DNA from: Mycolicibacterium sp. P9-64 | Lineage (GTDB): Bacteria > Actinomycetota > Actinomycetes > Mycobacteriales > Mycobacteriaceae | Direction: 5' to 3' | DNA: 64,000 nt | Assembly (NCBI RefSeq): GCF_008329605.1 | Contig: NZ_NPKO01000002.1 | Coordinates: 558,001-622,000, forward strand | Shown here: positions 1 through 13,708 of the stretch, in pieces | Layout of the letters: each line of letters opens with the position of its first letter | How positions within the stretch are numbered: position 1 is the first letter of the stretch | The notes under the pieces: model-generated | What the model saw: the letters and a program-made list of their open reading frames with translations, nothing else | What the model was told of the DNA's origin: nothing | Database searches by the model: none | Program-made: the position numbers and the translations under genes

Positions 1-180
1 TGCCGTCAGCCACGGGATCAGGAACAGGAAGACGACCCAGACCGCCTTCACGAAGCCCGACGTCTTGTGATCGCGCCAGAACAGGTCCGTGAGGATCTGA
101 AATAGCACCAACAGGTAGGCGATCCACGCGAAGATGATCAGGAAGTGCCACAGGAAATCCCAAGTCGAGCCCCAGTCCAC
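1..180 (-). CDS. Small membrane protein, PLDc_N/SHOCT-like (3' end off window)
   Basis: Sixty codons are visible before the gene runs off the left edge. The GTG start follows a GAGGAG ribosome-binding site about 4 nt upstream. Two hydrophobic segments (about residues 8-28 and 46-60) flank a short charged loop containing FWRDHKTSG. This resembles the N-terminal membrane module of mycobacterial PLDc_N/SHOCT-domain proteins. The C-terminal part, where a SHOCT motif would lie, is outside the window, so the family call is tentative. It lies downstream of leuA on the same strand with a 46-bp gap. Confidence 0.6.
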   Translation of the reverse strand, partial: MDWGSTWDFLWHFLIIFAWIAYLLVLFQILTDLFWRDHKTSGFVKAVWVVFLFLIPWLTA

Positions 181-226
181 GTTCGCTCCTCGCCTCGATC
201 ACCACGCAATTTGCGCAGCCGTCAGT

Positions 227-2095
<1,869 letters not shown>

Positions 2096-2119
2096 TCAGA
2101 CCGGCGCATCAAGAACACC

Positions 2120-2156
2120 CGCGACGGGAGGCCAGTCTGGATCAGACCCCGTCGCG
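2120..2156 (-). terminator. Candidate leucine attenuator hairpin upstream of leuA
   Basis: Perfect 9-bp outer arms (CGCGACGGG and CCCGTCGCG) enclose a second 5-bp stem (GTCTG/CAGAC). The structure overlaps the last codons and stop of the leucine-rich leader peptide and ends about 57 nt before the leuA start. This is the geometry expected of ribosome-mediated attenuation. No U-tract follows it, which is normal for mycobacterial terminators. It could instead act by sequestering translation signals. Confidence 0.6.
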
Positions 2157-2204
2157 GCGTCCGAGGAGGAGCACCCGCTGCACGTTCGTGACTGTACTCC
2201 GCAT
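2142..2204 (-). CDS. leuL: Leucine leader peptide (leuA attenuation)
   Basis: A short frame upstream of leuA reads MRSTVTNVQRVLLLGRRDGV from an ATG, or a 13-residue version from an in-frame GTG at 2183. It contains three consecutive CTC leucine codons. Its last codons and stop lie inside the stem-loop at 2120-2156. A run of regulatory-amino-acid codons leading into a hairpin ahead of a biosynthetic gene is the hallmark of leader-peptide attenuation. Low leucyl-tRNA would stall the ribosome at the CTC run and relieve the hairpin. The CTC run and hairpin are seen directly; the mechanism is inferred. Confidence 0.65.
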   Translation of the reverse strand: MRSTVTNVQRVLLLGRRDGV

Positions 2205-2246
2205 CGTTCCAGGGCCAAAACGACCCTCTGGTGCCACACTGACGCG

Positions 2247-3209
2247 GTGCGGGCCGTGGTCACTGTGCTGGCCGTCCTGATGGTGGTGACCGGGTGTGCC
2301 CGGGCCATCGGCGGATCTCCGCGGGCGACCGAATACGACCAGGCGTACTTCTTCGCGGGCGATGTGCCCACTTACGGGCAGACGGTCAGCCCCGACGACG
2401 TCACCCGTCTTGGCTACCTGCGAGCGTTGCGACGCATCGACCCGTGCGGCCTACTGACCAGGGAATCCATGGCGAAGGTCGGTGAAATCGGTTCTGTCGG
2501 AACGCTCTTCGCGTTCGACGAATGCGACGTCGACGTCAAGGTCGCCGGCGAGAACACGCGCTGGTTCCTCAGCATCCAGCTGGAATTCGCCCGTGTCGAG
2601 GCCGTGCACGAGACCTCGCCGGGCTCGTGTGAGTACCTGATGCCATTGCCGCTCTCCCGGTTGCCCGGCGCACGACCGCTGTCGGGCCCCGAACAGCCGG
2701 CAGTTCGGATCGGGCTGATTTCGCAGCACAACTGCGTCCTCGTCGAGAAGGTGGTGCACGCGCTCGAACCGCGCCTCGCCTCCCTGCACCTGCCCATCCG
2801 TGACGCCGTCGGCGCGTACCCGGCTCCCTTGGCGGAACGAGATCCCTGTCAGCTGCAGACGGCGCTGAAGATTGCGACCTGGGACGTCCGTGCCTCGCGG
2901 CCGTACGCGTGCGCGCTCGAGCTTGGCGACGGCACGGGTGTTCGCGTGGTATTGCAGCCCGAGTTGTTCGACCCGGAGACCGACACCCGCGCCCGGCGCA
3001 ATCGCGACGGCGTCGACGTGTTCGTCGACACCGCAGGATGCGCGGCCACGGCGTTCGTCGGACCACAGATGCAGCGCAAGTTCCTCGGTGGTGACTACGT
3101 CAGGTCGGCGGACGTAGTGATCCGGCCCGCCGTCACGGTCCGTAGCGCCGTTCCGCACTGCGACCTCGCCACCGACGGTGCGGTGGCCGCGGCCAAGGTG
3201 TTCGGTTGA
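2247..3209 (+). CDS. Putative lipoprotein (DUF3558-like)
   Basis: A 320-residue secreted protein starting at GTG. It has a hydrophobic signal (VVTVLAVLMVV) and a lipobox VTGC with Cys at about residue 17, so it is probably lipid-anchored on the outer face of the cytoplasmic membrane. The body contains two similar segments, each beginning with a DPCxL motif (IDPCGLLTRE near 65, DPCQLQTALK near 200) and paired cysteines. This is characteristic of mycobacterial DUF3558-type lipoproteins, whose function is unknown. It is transcribed divergently from leuA; the shared 184-bp gap also holds the leu leader. Family assignment is by motif impression only. Confidence 0.75.
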   Translation: MRAVVTVLAVLMVVTGCARAIGGSPRATEYDQAYFFAGDVPTYGQTVSPDDVTRLGYLRALRRIDPCGLLTRESMAKVGEIGSVGTLFAFDECDVDVKVAGENTRWFLSIQLEFARVEAVHETSPGSCEYLMPLPLSRLPGARPLSGPEQPAVRIGLISQHNCVLVEKVVHALEPRLASLHLPIRDAVGAYPAPLAERDPCQLQTALKIATWDVRASRPYACALELGDGTGVRVVLQPELFDPETDTRARRNRDGVDVFVDTAGCAATAFVGPQMQRKFLGGDYVRSADVVIRPAVTVRSAVPHCDLATDGAVAAAKVFG

Positions 3210-3242
3210 CCTTCCGGCGGGCAGTCCGCGCAATCGCGGCTC

Positions 3243-3265
3243 CAGCGCAGCGACCCGGGGATCGG
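3243..3265 (+). repeat. Single diverged copy of dispersed AGCGnAGCGAC repeat
   Basis: The sequence CAGCGCAGCGACCCGGGGAT lies in the 163-bp gap between the lipoprotein and the next gene. It matches the core of the repeat family found as tandem arrays elsewhere in the window (5823, 14470, 20311, 47701). Nothing else was identified in this gap. Confidence 0.5.
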
Positions 3266-3372
3266 CTGCGAGCTACACCCGAGAGTCGGGGAACGCGACG
3301 ACCGACGGGAACCGGATCGGCACCTCGATCAGATCGACGGGTCCGTGCGCGCCCTCGTGCCAGAGTCAAGGG

Positions 3373-3840
3373 ATGAGACGAGTGAAGCCACTGACGACTG
3401 TCGTGGTGCTGGTGGCCTTCGTCATCGGGGGCGGCATCTGGTGGCTGTTCTTCCGCGGCCCGTCATCGGCGGACTGCGCGCCCGTGCGTGAGCTGCTGTC
3501 GTTCAACAAGACTCAGATCGACGCGATGAACGCCAAGACCCACATCCCGGAGCCCGGATCCTTCGACGAGGCCACCGAGCCCAGCCAGGCCGACTACCGG
3601 GGCTGGGCAGACGGTCTGGCCGACCGGGCCGCGAAGGTCACCGCGGCCGACCTGACGGGGCCCGCCACTGAACTGGCCAAGACCGCGGACCGGCTGGTCC
3701 GCGCCCGCATCGACTTCGACGATCAGAGCGCGCACACCGCACCTGGGGCGGCGATGCCCCCGGCGGCGATGGCGGTCAAGGCGTTCAACGACCAGTACGA
3801 AGCCCAGGTCAAGGCGCTGGCGGCGAAGTGCCCGGCGTAA
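3373..3840 (+). CDS. Membrane-anchored hypothetical protein
   Basis: A 155-residue protein with one N-terminal transmembrane or uncleaved signal segment (VVVLVAFVIGGGIWWLFF, residues 10-27) and an extracytoplasmic helical domain with two cysteines, one just after the membrane segment and one near the C-terminus (AKCPA). I do not recognise a named family; the pattern is common among small mycobacterial exported proteins. The ATG start follows AAGG. Its last 32 bp overlap the convergent nitroreductase gene. Confidence 0.75.
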   Translation: MRRVKPLTTVVVLVAFVIGGGIWWLFFRGPSSADCAPVRELLSFNKTQIDAMNAKTHIPEPGSFDEATEPSQADYRGWADGLADRAAKVTAADLTGPATELAKTADRLVRARIDFDDQSAHTAPGAAMPPAAMAVKAFNDQYEAQVKALAAKCPA

Positions 3841-4456
3841 ACGCCGAACCCCACGCCCCGACGAACGCCACCTCTTCGAGCGGGAGCCGCTCACGCGGGA
3901 GTGTGTCGCGCTCGACGATGTCGGGGGCCGCCGTCGCGTAGTCCCCGAGGGTGCCGACCGCCACTATCGCCAGCGGGCGGACCTCGTCGGGAATGGCGAA
4001 TGCCGCACGGGCCGCCTCGGCGTCGAATCCCGCCATGGGGTGCACGATCAGCGACCGCGACACCGCCTCCACGGCCATGTTGGCCATGGCCGCACCCGCA
4101 TCGACGGCCGAGTACAGCGCCGTCTTCTCGTCGGGACCCTCGTCGGCGGCCACCAGGATCAGCGCACCCGCATCGTGCGCGTACCGGTTGCCGCGCTTGA
4201 GCCCGCCCGTCAGCGCGGTGAACGTCTCGTCGCCGCGGAACCCGACCAGGAAGCGCACCGGCTGGCGCTTTCCCCAGGTCGCCGCCCAGCGGGCCGCTTC
4301 CAGCAGGGCGGTGACCTCGGCGGCCGTCACGACGGCGTCTGGATCGAAGGCGCGCGGGCTCCACCGTTCGGCGATGTCGGGATGTATCGGCACGGACGTC
4401 TCCGCACTCCGGTTCTGATCCCCCGGTCGCTGCGCTCCTGCCCGCTGGTCGGTCAC
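3809..4456 (-). CDS. Nitroreductase family protein
   Basis: A 215-residue FMN-binding-type flavoprotein. Typical features are the N-terminal RWSPRAFDPDAVV motif, the ARWAATWGKRQPVRF segment and SLIVHPMAGFD, where nitroreductases bind FMN and pack their dimer. Members reduce nitro groups or quinones with NAD(P)H; the physiological substrate here is unknown. The first 20 or so residues (including GAQRPGDQ) are encoded by a copy of the dispersed AGCGnAGCGAC repeat, so the true start could be a codon further in. It is convergent with the upstream hypothetical gene and divergent from ask. Confidence 0.85.
   Translation of the reverse strand: MTDQRAGAQRPGDQNRSAETSVPIHPDIAERWSPRAFDPDAVVTAAEVTALLEAARWAATWGKRQPVRFLVGFRGDETFTALTGGLKRGNRYAHDAGALILVAADEGPDEKTALYSAVDAGAAMANMAVEAVSRSLIVHPMAGFDAEAARAAFAIPDEVRPLAIVAVGTLGDYATAAPDIVERDTLPRERLPLEEVAFVGAWGSAFTPGTSPPAP
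4418..4440 (-). repeat. Single diverged repeat copy inside nitroreductase 5' end
   Basis: On the minus strand this reads GGAGCGCAGCGACCGGGGGA, matching the dispersed repeat core. It encodes part of the unconserved N-terminus of the nitroreductase, as other copies do inside egtB, the ATPase and the RDD gene. Confidence 0.5.
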
Positions 4457-4552
4457 GGTGACTAACGCTACGGACGGGACAGGAAAACCGCGTGCGCAGA
4501 CCGCTTATCCTTTGTATGACTCCGTTGCGGAAAAACCCAGAAAGGCGGACGG

Positions 4553-8034
<3,482 letters not shown>

Positions 8035-8056
8035 CCCCGAACCAACTCCATCGAGC

Positions 8057-8102
8057 CTGCTGCCAGATCGCGATTCGGCGCAGATTCGCGATCTGGCAGC
8101 AG
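8057..8102 (+). terminator. Perfect 17-bp stem-loop after the ask-asd operon
   Basis: CTGCTGCCAGATCGCGA pairs without mismatch to TCGCGATCTGGCAGCAG across a 12-nt loop, and the right arm is followed by TTT. Position 22 bp downstream of the last operon gene fits a transcription terminator lacking a long U-tract, as is usual in mycobacteria. Confidence 0.7.
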
Positions 8103-8201
8103 TTTCGACGGGGGAGAGGCGCCTCGGCAGGCAGCTGCTTCATAGCCGATTCATAGGTGGTTCATGACCAGCACTTCAGAACCGCGACGATCATCGGGAA
8201 C

Positions 8202-8645
8202 ATGAGCGAAACACCCACGTCCACCGAACCAACGACCGGACCCATCGAAGCCGCGCCGCAGCCCGCCGTTCCCCCGACACCGCCGCCGGCTCTCCCGCCG
8301 CACGAGTACGTGCACGAGCGCAGGCCTAGCAAGCTCACCGCCGTCGCCGCGTGGGTGGGCATCGTGGCGGGCACCGTGTTCGTCGTCGCCGTGATCTTCT
8401 TCAGCGGCTTCATCCTCGGCGCCCACTCCGGCGGCGGTCATCATTGGGGTGGCGGCCCAGGCGAGCATCGCGGCGGCGGACAGATGCACGAGGACGGCAG
8501 GCCGATGGGCCCGATGGTCCGGCCGGGCCCCGGCTTCATCTTCCCGGGCGGACCGGGTGGCTTCCCCGGCTTCGGGCCAGGCATGGCACCGGGCGGTCCG
8601 GGTGCACCCGGTCAGCCGAGCGCGCCGACACCTCCGGGACGCTAG
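8202..8645 (+). CDS. Pro/Gly-rich single-pass membrane protein
   Basis: A 147-residue protein from the ATG beginning MSETPTSTEP; a GTG at 8157 would add 15 residues. It has a proline-rich cytoplasmic N-terminus, one transmembrane helix (VAAWVGIVAGTVFVVAVIFF) and an extracytoplasmic tail rich in His, Gly and Pro (HSGGGHHWGGGPGEHRGGGQ). The position after the DUF4185 gene matches a conserved proline-rich hypothetical in M. tuberculosis (Rv3706c, from memory). Function is unknown. The histidine clusters could bind metal, but low-complexity tails like this are common. Confidence 0.7.
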   Translation: MSETPTSTEPTTGPIEAAPQPAVPPTPPPALPPHEYVHERRPSKLTAVAAWVGIVAGTVFVVAVIFFSGFILGAHSGGGHHWGGGPGEHRGGGQMHEDGRPMGPMVRPGPGFIFPGGPGGFPGFGPGMAPGGPGAPGQPSAPTPPGR

Positions 8646-8661
8646 TCGGGGAATCTTTTTC

Positions 8662-8689
8662 TTGACTCGTTCCAGGGAAGGCGCATACT
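8662..8689 (+). promoter_or_regulatory. Candidate promoter for katA
   Basis: TTGACT (8662-8667) and CATACT (8684-8689) are 16 bp apart and match SigA-type -35/-10 hexamers well. Transcription would begin near 8696, giving an untranslated leader of about 225 nt before katA. No other gene lies between. Confidence 0.5.
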
Positions 8690-8765
8690 GAGAGGCGTCA
8701 ACTCAAAGTCTCTGCAGCCCAACGAGTTCGCCCAGGGCGGGCGAGCCATTGTGCCGGGTTGCGGC

Positions 8766-8806
8766 GCGGCACGGACGTCGATTGCGGTCGTCCGTGTGGT
8801 GCCGCC
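8766..8806 (+). promoter_or_regulatory. Structured 5' leader of katA
   Basis: Within the 278-bp gap before katA, CACGGACG (8770-8777) pairs with CGTCCGTG (8789-8796) over an 11-nt loop. Flanking GGCG/TGCC-type pairs extend it imperfectly. No convincing ORF or known riboswitch class was recognised in the leader. Confidence 0.35.
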
Positions 8807-8923
8807 CCGGCGCTCTCTGCTTCCGATGTCCGGCTTTGGCCGATTTGGCTTAGTGGACCCGCGGCTGGGTATCCGAAGCTCCAGTGGAGACAGCCCACCC
8901 CACTAGAGGAGATGAGTCAGGAC

Positions 8924-10375
8924 ATGACCGACAGTTTCACGACGAACGACGCAGGCAATCCAGTACCCAGCGACGAGCGGTCGCTCACGGTCGGCCCCGA
9001 CGGCCCGATCCTTCTGCAGGATCACTATCTGATCGAGCAGATGGCCAACTTCAACCGCGAGCGCATCCCGGAGCGCCAGCCACACGCCAAGGGCGGCGGC
9101 GCGTTCGGTCACTTCGAGGTGACCAACGACGTCAGCCAGTTCACCAAGGCGGCGGTATTCCAGCCGGGCGTGAAAACCGAAACGTTGAGCAGATTTTCGA
9201 CGGTGGCGGGTGAGCGCGGCAGCCCAGACACCTGGCGTGACCCGCGCGGGTTCGCCCAGAAGTTCTACACGTCCGAGGGCAACCTGGACATCGTCGGGAA
9301 CAACGTCCCGATCTTCTTCATGCGCGACCCCATGAAGTTCCAGCACTTCATCCGATCACAGAAGCGCATGGCGGCCAACAACCTGCGTGATCACCACATG
9401 CAGTGGGACTTCTGGACCCTGGTGCCCGAATCGGCGCACATGCTGTCGTGGCTGATGGGCGATCGGGGCATCCCGAAGACCTGGCGGCACATGAACGGCT
9501 ACTCCAGCCACACCTACAGCTGGCTCAACGCCAACAACGAGCTGTTCTGGGTGAAGTACCACTTCAAGACGGATCAGGGCATCGAGTTCCTGACCCAGGA
9601 CGAGGGTGACAGGCTGGCGGGTGTCGACGGTGACGCTCATCAGCGGGATCTGTACGACGCGATCGAGCGGGGCGAGTTCCCGACGTGGTCGCTCAAGGTG
9701 CAGATCATGCCGTTCGAGGAGGCCAAGACGTATCGGTACAACCCGTTCGACCTCACCAAGGTGTGGCCGCACGGCGACTACCCGCTGATCGACGTCGGCA
9801 CGCTGACGCTGGACCGCAACGTCACCGACTATCACACGGAGATGGAGCAGGCGGCGTTCGAGCCGAACAACATCGTTCCAGGCACCGGGCTGAGCCCCGA
9901 CAAGATGCTGCTGGCCCGTGGTTTCGCCTACTCGGACGCGCACCGCGCCCGGCTGGGCGTGAACTACAAGCAGATTCCGGTGAACACGCCGAAGGTGGAG
10001 GTGCACAGCTACTCCAAGGACGGCGCCATGCGGATCCGCAACGTCAGCGACCCGGTGTACGCGCCGAACTCGATGGGTGGTCCCAAGGCCGACCCGGCGC
10101 GCGCGGCCGAGGCGCACTGGGCCTCCGACGGGGACATGGTGCGGGCGGCGTACACGCTGCGGGCCGAGGACGACGACTGGGGTCAGGCAGGCATCATGGT
10201 CCGCGAGGTCCTCGACGACGCGCAGCGGGAGCGGCTGGCCAGCAACGTCATTGGACATGTGTCCCAGGGTGTCAAGGAGCCGGTGCTGTCACGGGTGTTC
10301 GAGTACTGGACGAACATCGACGCCGATCTCGGCAAGAAGATCGAGGAGGGCGTGCGGGCCAACCTCGGGTCGTAG
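8924..10375 (+). CDS. katA: Monofunctional heme catalase
   Basis: Dismutates hydrogen peroxide to water and oxygen in the cytoplasm. The 483-residue protein is a small-subunit catalase: distal histidine in [12 protein letters not shown] (about residue 54), catalytic Asn in [11 protein letters not shown], and the proximal heme Tyr in [14 protein letters not shown]. The start chosen is the ATG giving [11 protein letters not shown], which agrees with remembered mycobacterial homologues; an ATG 12 nt earlier sits too close to AGAGGAG. The gene stands alone between a promoter with a long leader and a strong hairpin. It is distinct from KatG. The catalase is an addition relative to the M. tuberculosis gene order. 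Confidence 0.95.
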   Translation: MTDSFTTNDAGNPVPSDERSLTVGPDGPILLQDHYLIEQMANFNRERIPERQPHAKGGGAFGHFEVTNDVSQFTKAAVFQPGVKTETLSRFSTVAGERGSPDTWRDPRGFAQKFYTSEGNLDIVGNNVPIFFMRDPMKFQHFIRSQKRMAANNLRDHHMQWDFWTLVPESAHMLSWLMGDRGIPKTWRHMNGYSSHTYSWLNANNELFWVKYHFKTDQGIEFLTQDEGDRLAGVDGDAHQRDLYDAIERGEFPTWSLKVQIMPFEEAKTYRYNPFDLTKVWPHGDYPLIDVGTLTLDRNVTDYHTEMEQAAFEPNNIVPGTGLSPDKMLLARGFAYSDAHRARLGVNYKQIPVNTPKVEVHSYSKDGAMRIRNVSDPVYAPNSMGGPKADPARAAEAHWASDGDMVRAAYTLRAEDDDWGQAGIMVREVLDDAQRERLASNVIGHVSQGVKEPVLSRVFEYWTNIDADLGKKIEEGVRANLGS

Positions 10376-10412
10376 CGGGGTAGGTCGCCATCGCGCGATC
10401 CTTTCCAACCAC

Positions 10413-10469
10413 CGACTGTGCGGTTTCATATGCGGCTCGCCGTGGCGCGCGTATGGGACCGCACAGTCG
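10413..10469 (+). terminator. Very long hairpin downstream of katA
   Basis: CGACTGTGCGGT pairs perfectly with ACCGCACAGTCG. Counting G-T wobbles, pairing continues inward (CATA with TATG, TGCG with CGCG) to about 22 bp with a 13-nt loop. It lies 38 bp after the katA stop and is most simply a terminator. Confidence 0.65.
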
Positions 10470-10606
10470 CGGGCGCTAGACCCGAGGGATGCGACACGAC
10501 ACGCCGTGTAATCACAATCTTGTGATTCTGGTGGGGTCTGTGGGACTATTGAGAACTTTGGGGAACATGTGGCGTTCGTCCCCAATTCGTGACATTCTCG
10601 CTAACC

Positions 10607-11137
10607 ATGACCAGCCCGCGCCATGCCCGATGGGCGCTCGTCGCGCTGATGGCGTTGGTGGCAACGCTCAGCGGCTGCGGCCTCCGCGTCGAACCCCTGG
10701 CCCGTGAGGGTGCCACGGTGTTCACCGTCGGCGACTGCGTCGCGATTCCCGACCACAATCCCGGCAACGGCGCACTGAAGGCCAACAAGGCCGACTGCGG
10801 TGCAGATCCGAGCTACACCGTCGGCGCCCTCACCGACAAGTCCGGCTCCTGCCCGAGCAACGAGTACCAGCATCTGCCAACACAATTCGCGGAGCCTGAG
10901 ACGTCGCGGCTGTGCCTGGTGCCCAACCTCGTCGCCGACCACTGCTACGTGCTCGACATGCCCATCGGTGTCGTCCAACTGGCCGACTGCACCGACAAGC
11001 GCCAGTCGGGCCTGCTCGTCCAGGTCACTCAGCGCCTCGACGTCCGCGACCAGAAGGCGTGCCCCTCGGACGTCGGCCAGTTCGCCTGGCCGTACCCGTC
11101 TCCGGCCCGCACGTACTGCACGCTGACCATCTACTGA
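10607..11137 (+). CDS. Putative lipoprotein (possibly LppU-like)
   Basis: A 176-residue exported protein. The signal peptide (ALVALMALVATLSGC) ends in a lipobox LSGC with Cys at about residue 24, predicting lipidation and membrane anchoring. The mature part has at least eight cysteines, including VGDCVAIP, NKADCG, SCPSNEY and LADCTDK. This resembles mycobacterial LppU-type lipoproteins with septum-formation-like repeats, but I hold that name only weakly. The ATG at 10607 is preferred over 10589 because it puts the charged residues next to the signal core. Function unknown. Confidence 0.8.
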   Translation: MTSPRHARWALVALMALVATLSGCGLRVEPLAREGATVFTVGDCVAIPDHNPGNGALKANKADCGADPSYTVGALTDKSGSCPSNEYQHLPTQFAEPETSRLCLVPNLVADHCYVLDMPIGVVQLADCTDKRQSGLLVQVTQRLDVRDQKACPSDVGQFAWPYPSPARTYCTLTIY

Positions 11138-11176
11138 CGCCCGTCCGGGGGCATGGCCGACTGGCATGATCGACCC

Positions 11177-11617
11177 ATGAGCATCGAAGTCGTTTACACC
11201 GCGGAATCGACGGCGACCGGCGGCGGCCGCGACGGCCACGTCAAGTCAACCGACGGCAAGATCGACCTGGATACCCGGCCGCCCAAGGAGATGGGTGGCA
11301 GCGGCGAGGGAGTGAACCCGGAACTGCTCTTCTCGGCCGGCTACTCGGCATGCTTCCTCGGTGCGCTGCGGCTGGTCGCGCGCACCGAGAAGATCGCGAT
11401 CGACGACGCCAGCGGCGTCACCGCCCAGATCGGCTTCGGCAAGGACGTTGGGGAGGGCTCAGCGGGCGGTTTCGGTTTGACCGCCACCCTGATCGGCTAC
11501 CTGCCCGGCCTCGAGCAGGGCGTCGCCGACGACCTGATGCACAAGGCGCACGGCGTGTGCCCGTACTCGAAGGCCACCAGCGGGAACATCGACGTCACGC
11601 TGTTGGCGAAGGTCTGA
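11177..11617 (+). CDS. OsmC/Ohr family organic hydroperoxide reductase
   Basis: A 146-residue thiol peroxidase that detoxifies organic hydroperoxides. The two catalytic cysteines are visible in GYSACFLGAL and HGVCPYSKAT, and the family N-terminus (VVYTAESTATGGGRDG) is intact. The ATG at 11177 gives the usual Ohr start. The partner is often the MarR regulator OhrR, but none is adjacent. It sits between two exported proteins and upstream of the egt operon, so several redox-protective genes cluster here; whether they are co-regulated is not shown by the sequence. Confidence 0.93.
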   Translation: MSIEVVYTAESTATGGGRDGHVKSTDGKIDLDTRPPKEMGGSGEGVNPELLFSAGYSACFLGALRLVARTEKIAIDDASGVTAQIGFGKDVGEGSAGGFGLTATLIGYLPGLEQGVADDLMHKAHGVCPYSKATSGNIDVTLLAKV

Positions 11618-11622
11618 CCGTT

Positions 11623-12297
11623 ATGCGGCTCGCAGGGGTGGAGCGTAGCGACCGGGGATTGGCCGCAGCTGCGGTACTGATGAGCGTCGGCCTCGCCGTG
11701 ACGTTGGCGGCACCCGCCGCGGCACGTCCGTCCGATCCCGGCGTGGTCTCCTACGCCGTGTTGGGCAAGGGGTCGGTCGGCAACATCGTCGGTGCCCCGA
11801 TGACGTGGGACTCGACGTTCACCGCGCCCTTCCAGGGCTTCTACGTCGACGCCCCGAATTGCAACAACTGGGCCGACATCGGCCTGCCCGACGTCTACGC
11901 CGACCCCGATCTTGCGTCGTTCAACGGTGCAGTGGCACAACGCTCGGCGAACGACGACACCAACCTGGTCAAGCAGGCCGTCGGGGTGTTCGCCACCAAC
12001 GACGCCGCGACCAGGGCGTTTCATCGGGTGACCGACCGGACCGTCGGCTGTGCGGGCACCACCACGGCGATGCACCTCGAGGACTTCGTCACCGAGACGT
12101 GGTCGTTCGAAGGCACGCAGCCCTCGCCGACCGATGCGGTGTGGGTGAAGCAAGAAGTGGGTATGGACCGTCGGTGCTTCACGCAGACCCGGTTGCGCGA
12201 GAACGTTCTGCTGCAAGCGAAAGTCTGCCAGCCGGGCAACGGCGGGCCCGCAGTGAACGTGCTGGCCGGGGCGATGCAGAACTCACTCGGTCAGTAA
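11623..12297 (+). CDS. Exported PknH-sensor-like domain protein
   Basis: A 224-residue secreted protein with an N-terminal signal (AVLMSVGLAVTLAAPAAA). Its first residues (GVERSDRGL) are encoded by a copy of the dispersed repeat at 11637. The body has two cysteine pairs and the pattern VGVFATNDAATRAFHRVTDR then CAG, as in the extracellular sensor domain shared by PknH and many mycobacterial exported proteins. It occupies the position of Rv3705c (from memory), upstream of egtA. Ligand and role are unknown. The ATG at 11623 lies 5 nt after the Ohr stop. Confidence 0.75.
   Translation: MRLAGVERSDRGLAAAAVLMSVGLAVTLAAPAAARPSDPGVVSYAVLGKGSVGNIVGAPMTWDSTFTAPFQGFYVDAPNCNNWADIGLPDVYADPDLASFNGAVAQRSANDDTNLVKQAVGVFATNDAATRAFHRVTDRTVGCAGTTTAMHLEDFVTETWSFEGTQPSPTDAVWVKQEVGMDRRCFTQTRLRENVLLQAKVCQPGNGGPAVNVLAGAMQNSLGQ
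11637..11660 (+). repeat. Single dispersed-repeat copy at 5' end of exported protein gene
   Basis: GGAGCGTAGCGACCGGGGAT matches the repeat core with one variant base. It encodes the residues just ahead of the signal peptide core, a position tolerant of insertion. Confidence 0.5.
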
Positions 12298-12430
12298 CGG
12301 TCGTCAACGCCGCCCGCACAGGGCAGTGTGGAACGGAAAAATTCGGGCGACTTTGTCAGACTCCTCTGGAAGATGGAGTGGATGGCGACGCCCGCGATTT
12401 CGCGCCCGAACCCGGGAGGGAATGGTTGAC

Positions 12431-13708
12431 ATGACCACCACCACCACTTCGGGGCTGCGCCGATCACCGCCAGGGGACGCCGAGCTGTCCGCAGCCAGCA
12501 GCGTCGCACAACACATCGGCGACGAATGTCTGCGCGACGGACCCGTCGGCCAGGTCGGTCTGGAGATCGAGGCGCACTGCTTCGACATGGCCGATCCGAT
12601 GCGCCGCCCCAGCTGGGACGAGCTAACCGATGTCATCGACACCGTGCCCGAACTCCCAGGTGGAAGCCTCATCACCGTGGAGCCTGGCGGCGCGGTGGAA
12701 CTCTCCGGTCCGCCGTTCGACGGGACCGTCGCCGCCATCGAGGCGATGAGCGCGGACCGGGCCGTGCTGCACGACGCCTTCGCGCGCCGATCCCTCGGCC
12801 TGGTGCTGCTCGGCGCCGACCCGCTGCGGCCCGCCAAACGTGTCAACCCGGGCGCCCGCTACGGCGCGATGGAGCGGTTCTTCGAGGCCAGTGACACCGG
12901 CACGGCCGGCGCCGCGATGATGACCTCGACGGCGTCGGTTCAGGTCAACGTCGATGCGGGTCCGCGCGACGGATGGGCCGACCGGGTCCGCCTCGCGCAT
13001 GCGTTGGGGCCGACGATGATCGCGATATCGGCCAACTCTCCTCTGCTGGCCGGTGAATTCTCGGGGTGGCGCAGCACGCGCCAGCGGGTGTGGAGCCAGC
13101 TCGACTCGGCGCGCTGCGGTCCCATCCTGGGTGCCAGCGGTGACGATCCCGCCGACGACTGGGCGCGCTATGCGCTCAAGGCGCCGGTGATGCTGGTGCA
13201 CACCCCCGATGCCGTTCCCGTCACCGAGTGGGTGCCGTTCGCCGATTGGGCCGACGGCACGACCCTGCTCGACGGGCGGCGTCCGACGGAAGCCGACGTC
13301 GACTACCACCTGACCACGCTGTTCCCGCCCGTCCGGCCACGGGGCTTCCTGGAGATCCGGTACTTGGACAGCGTGCCCGACGACGTGTGGCCGGCGATCG
13401 TGTTCACCCTCGTCACGCTGCTCGACGACCCCGCCGCAGCCGAGATCGCCGCTGAGGCAACAGAACCCGTCGCAACGGCGTGGGATCGCGCAGCGCGCAT
13501 CGGTCTCGGTGACCAACGACTTCGGGAGTCGGCCGTGCAGTGTGTGCGGGCTGCCGCGGAGCGTGCGCCAGAGGGGTTGGTCAGCGCCATGGAGAGCTTG
13601 GTCGCGCAGGTCGAGGCGGGGCGCTGTCCCGCCGACGATTTCTCCGACCGCGTCGTGGACCGTGGCGTCGCCGCAGCAGTGAGCCAACTGGCGAAGGGTC
13701 TTTCGTGA
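12431..13708 (+). CDS. egtA: Glutamate-cysteine ligase EgtA (ergothioneine pathway)
   Basis: Makes gamma-glutamylcysteine, the sulfur donor used by EgtB. The 425-residue protein belongs to the GCS2-type ligases: [17 protein letters not shown] with [12 protein letters not shown] (substrate/metal-binding acidic residues) and [16 protein letters not shown]. The ATG at 12431 is chosen because AGGG is about 10 nt upstream; an in-frame ATG at 12422 is possible. It is the first gene of egtABCDE and overlaps egtB by 4 bp (GTGA). The 133-bp gap upstream should hold the operon promoter, but I cannot pick one convincingly. Confidence 0.95.
   Translation: MTTTTTSGLRRSPPGDAELSAASSVAQHIGDECLRDGPVGQVGLEIEAHCFDMADPMRRPSWDELTDVIDTVPELPGGSLITVEPGGAVELSGPPFDGTVAAIEAMSADRAVLHDAFARRSLGLVLLGADPLRPAKRVNPGARYGAMERFFEASDTGTAGAAMMTSTASVQVNVDAGPRDGWADRVRLAHALGPTMIAISANSPLLAGEFSGWRSTRQRVWSQLDSARCGPILGASGDDPADDWARYALKAPVMLVHTPDAVPVTEWVPFADWADGTTLLDGRRPTEADVDYHLTTLFPPVRPRGFLEIRYLDSVPDDVWPAIVFTLVTLLDDPAAAEIAAEATEPVATAWDRAARIGLGDQRLRESAVQCVRAAAERAPEGLVSAMESLVAQVEAGRCPADDFSDRVVDRGVAAAVSQLAKGLS

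Noticed and set aside
8698..8898. 66-codon minus-strand frame in the katA leader
   Set aside because: Composition is unremarkable, it crosses the stem-loop, and no start context is visible; the region is better explained as the katA leader.
10376..10390. GGGGTAGGTC after katA as another MnoR site
   Set aside because: It shares only a half-site, lacks an inverted partner and is downstream of a gene rather than in a promoter region.
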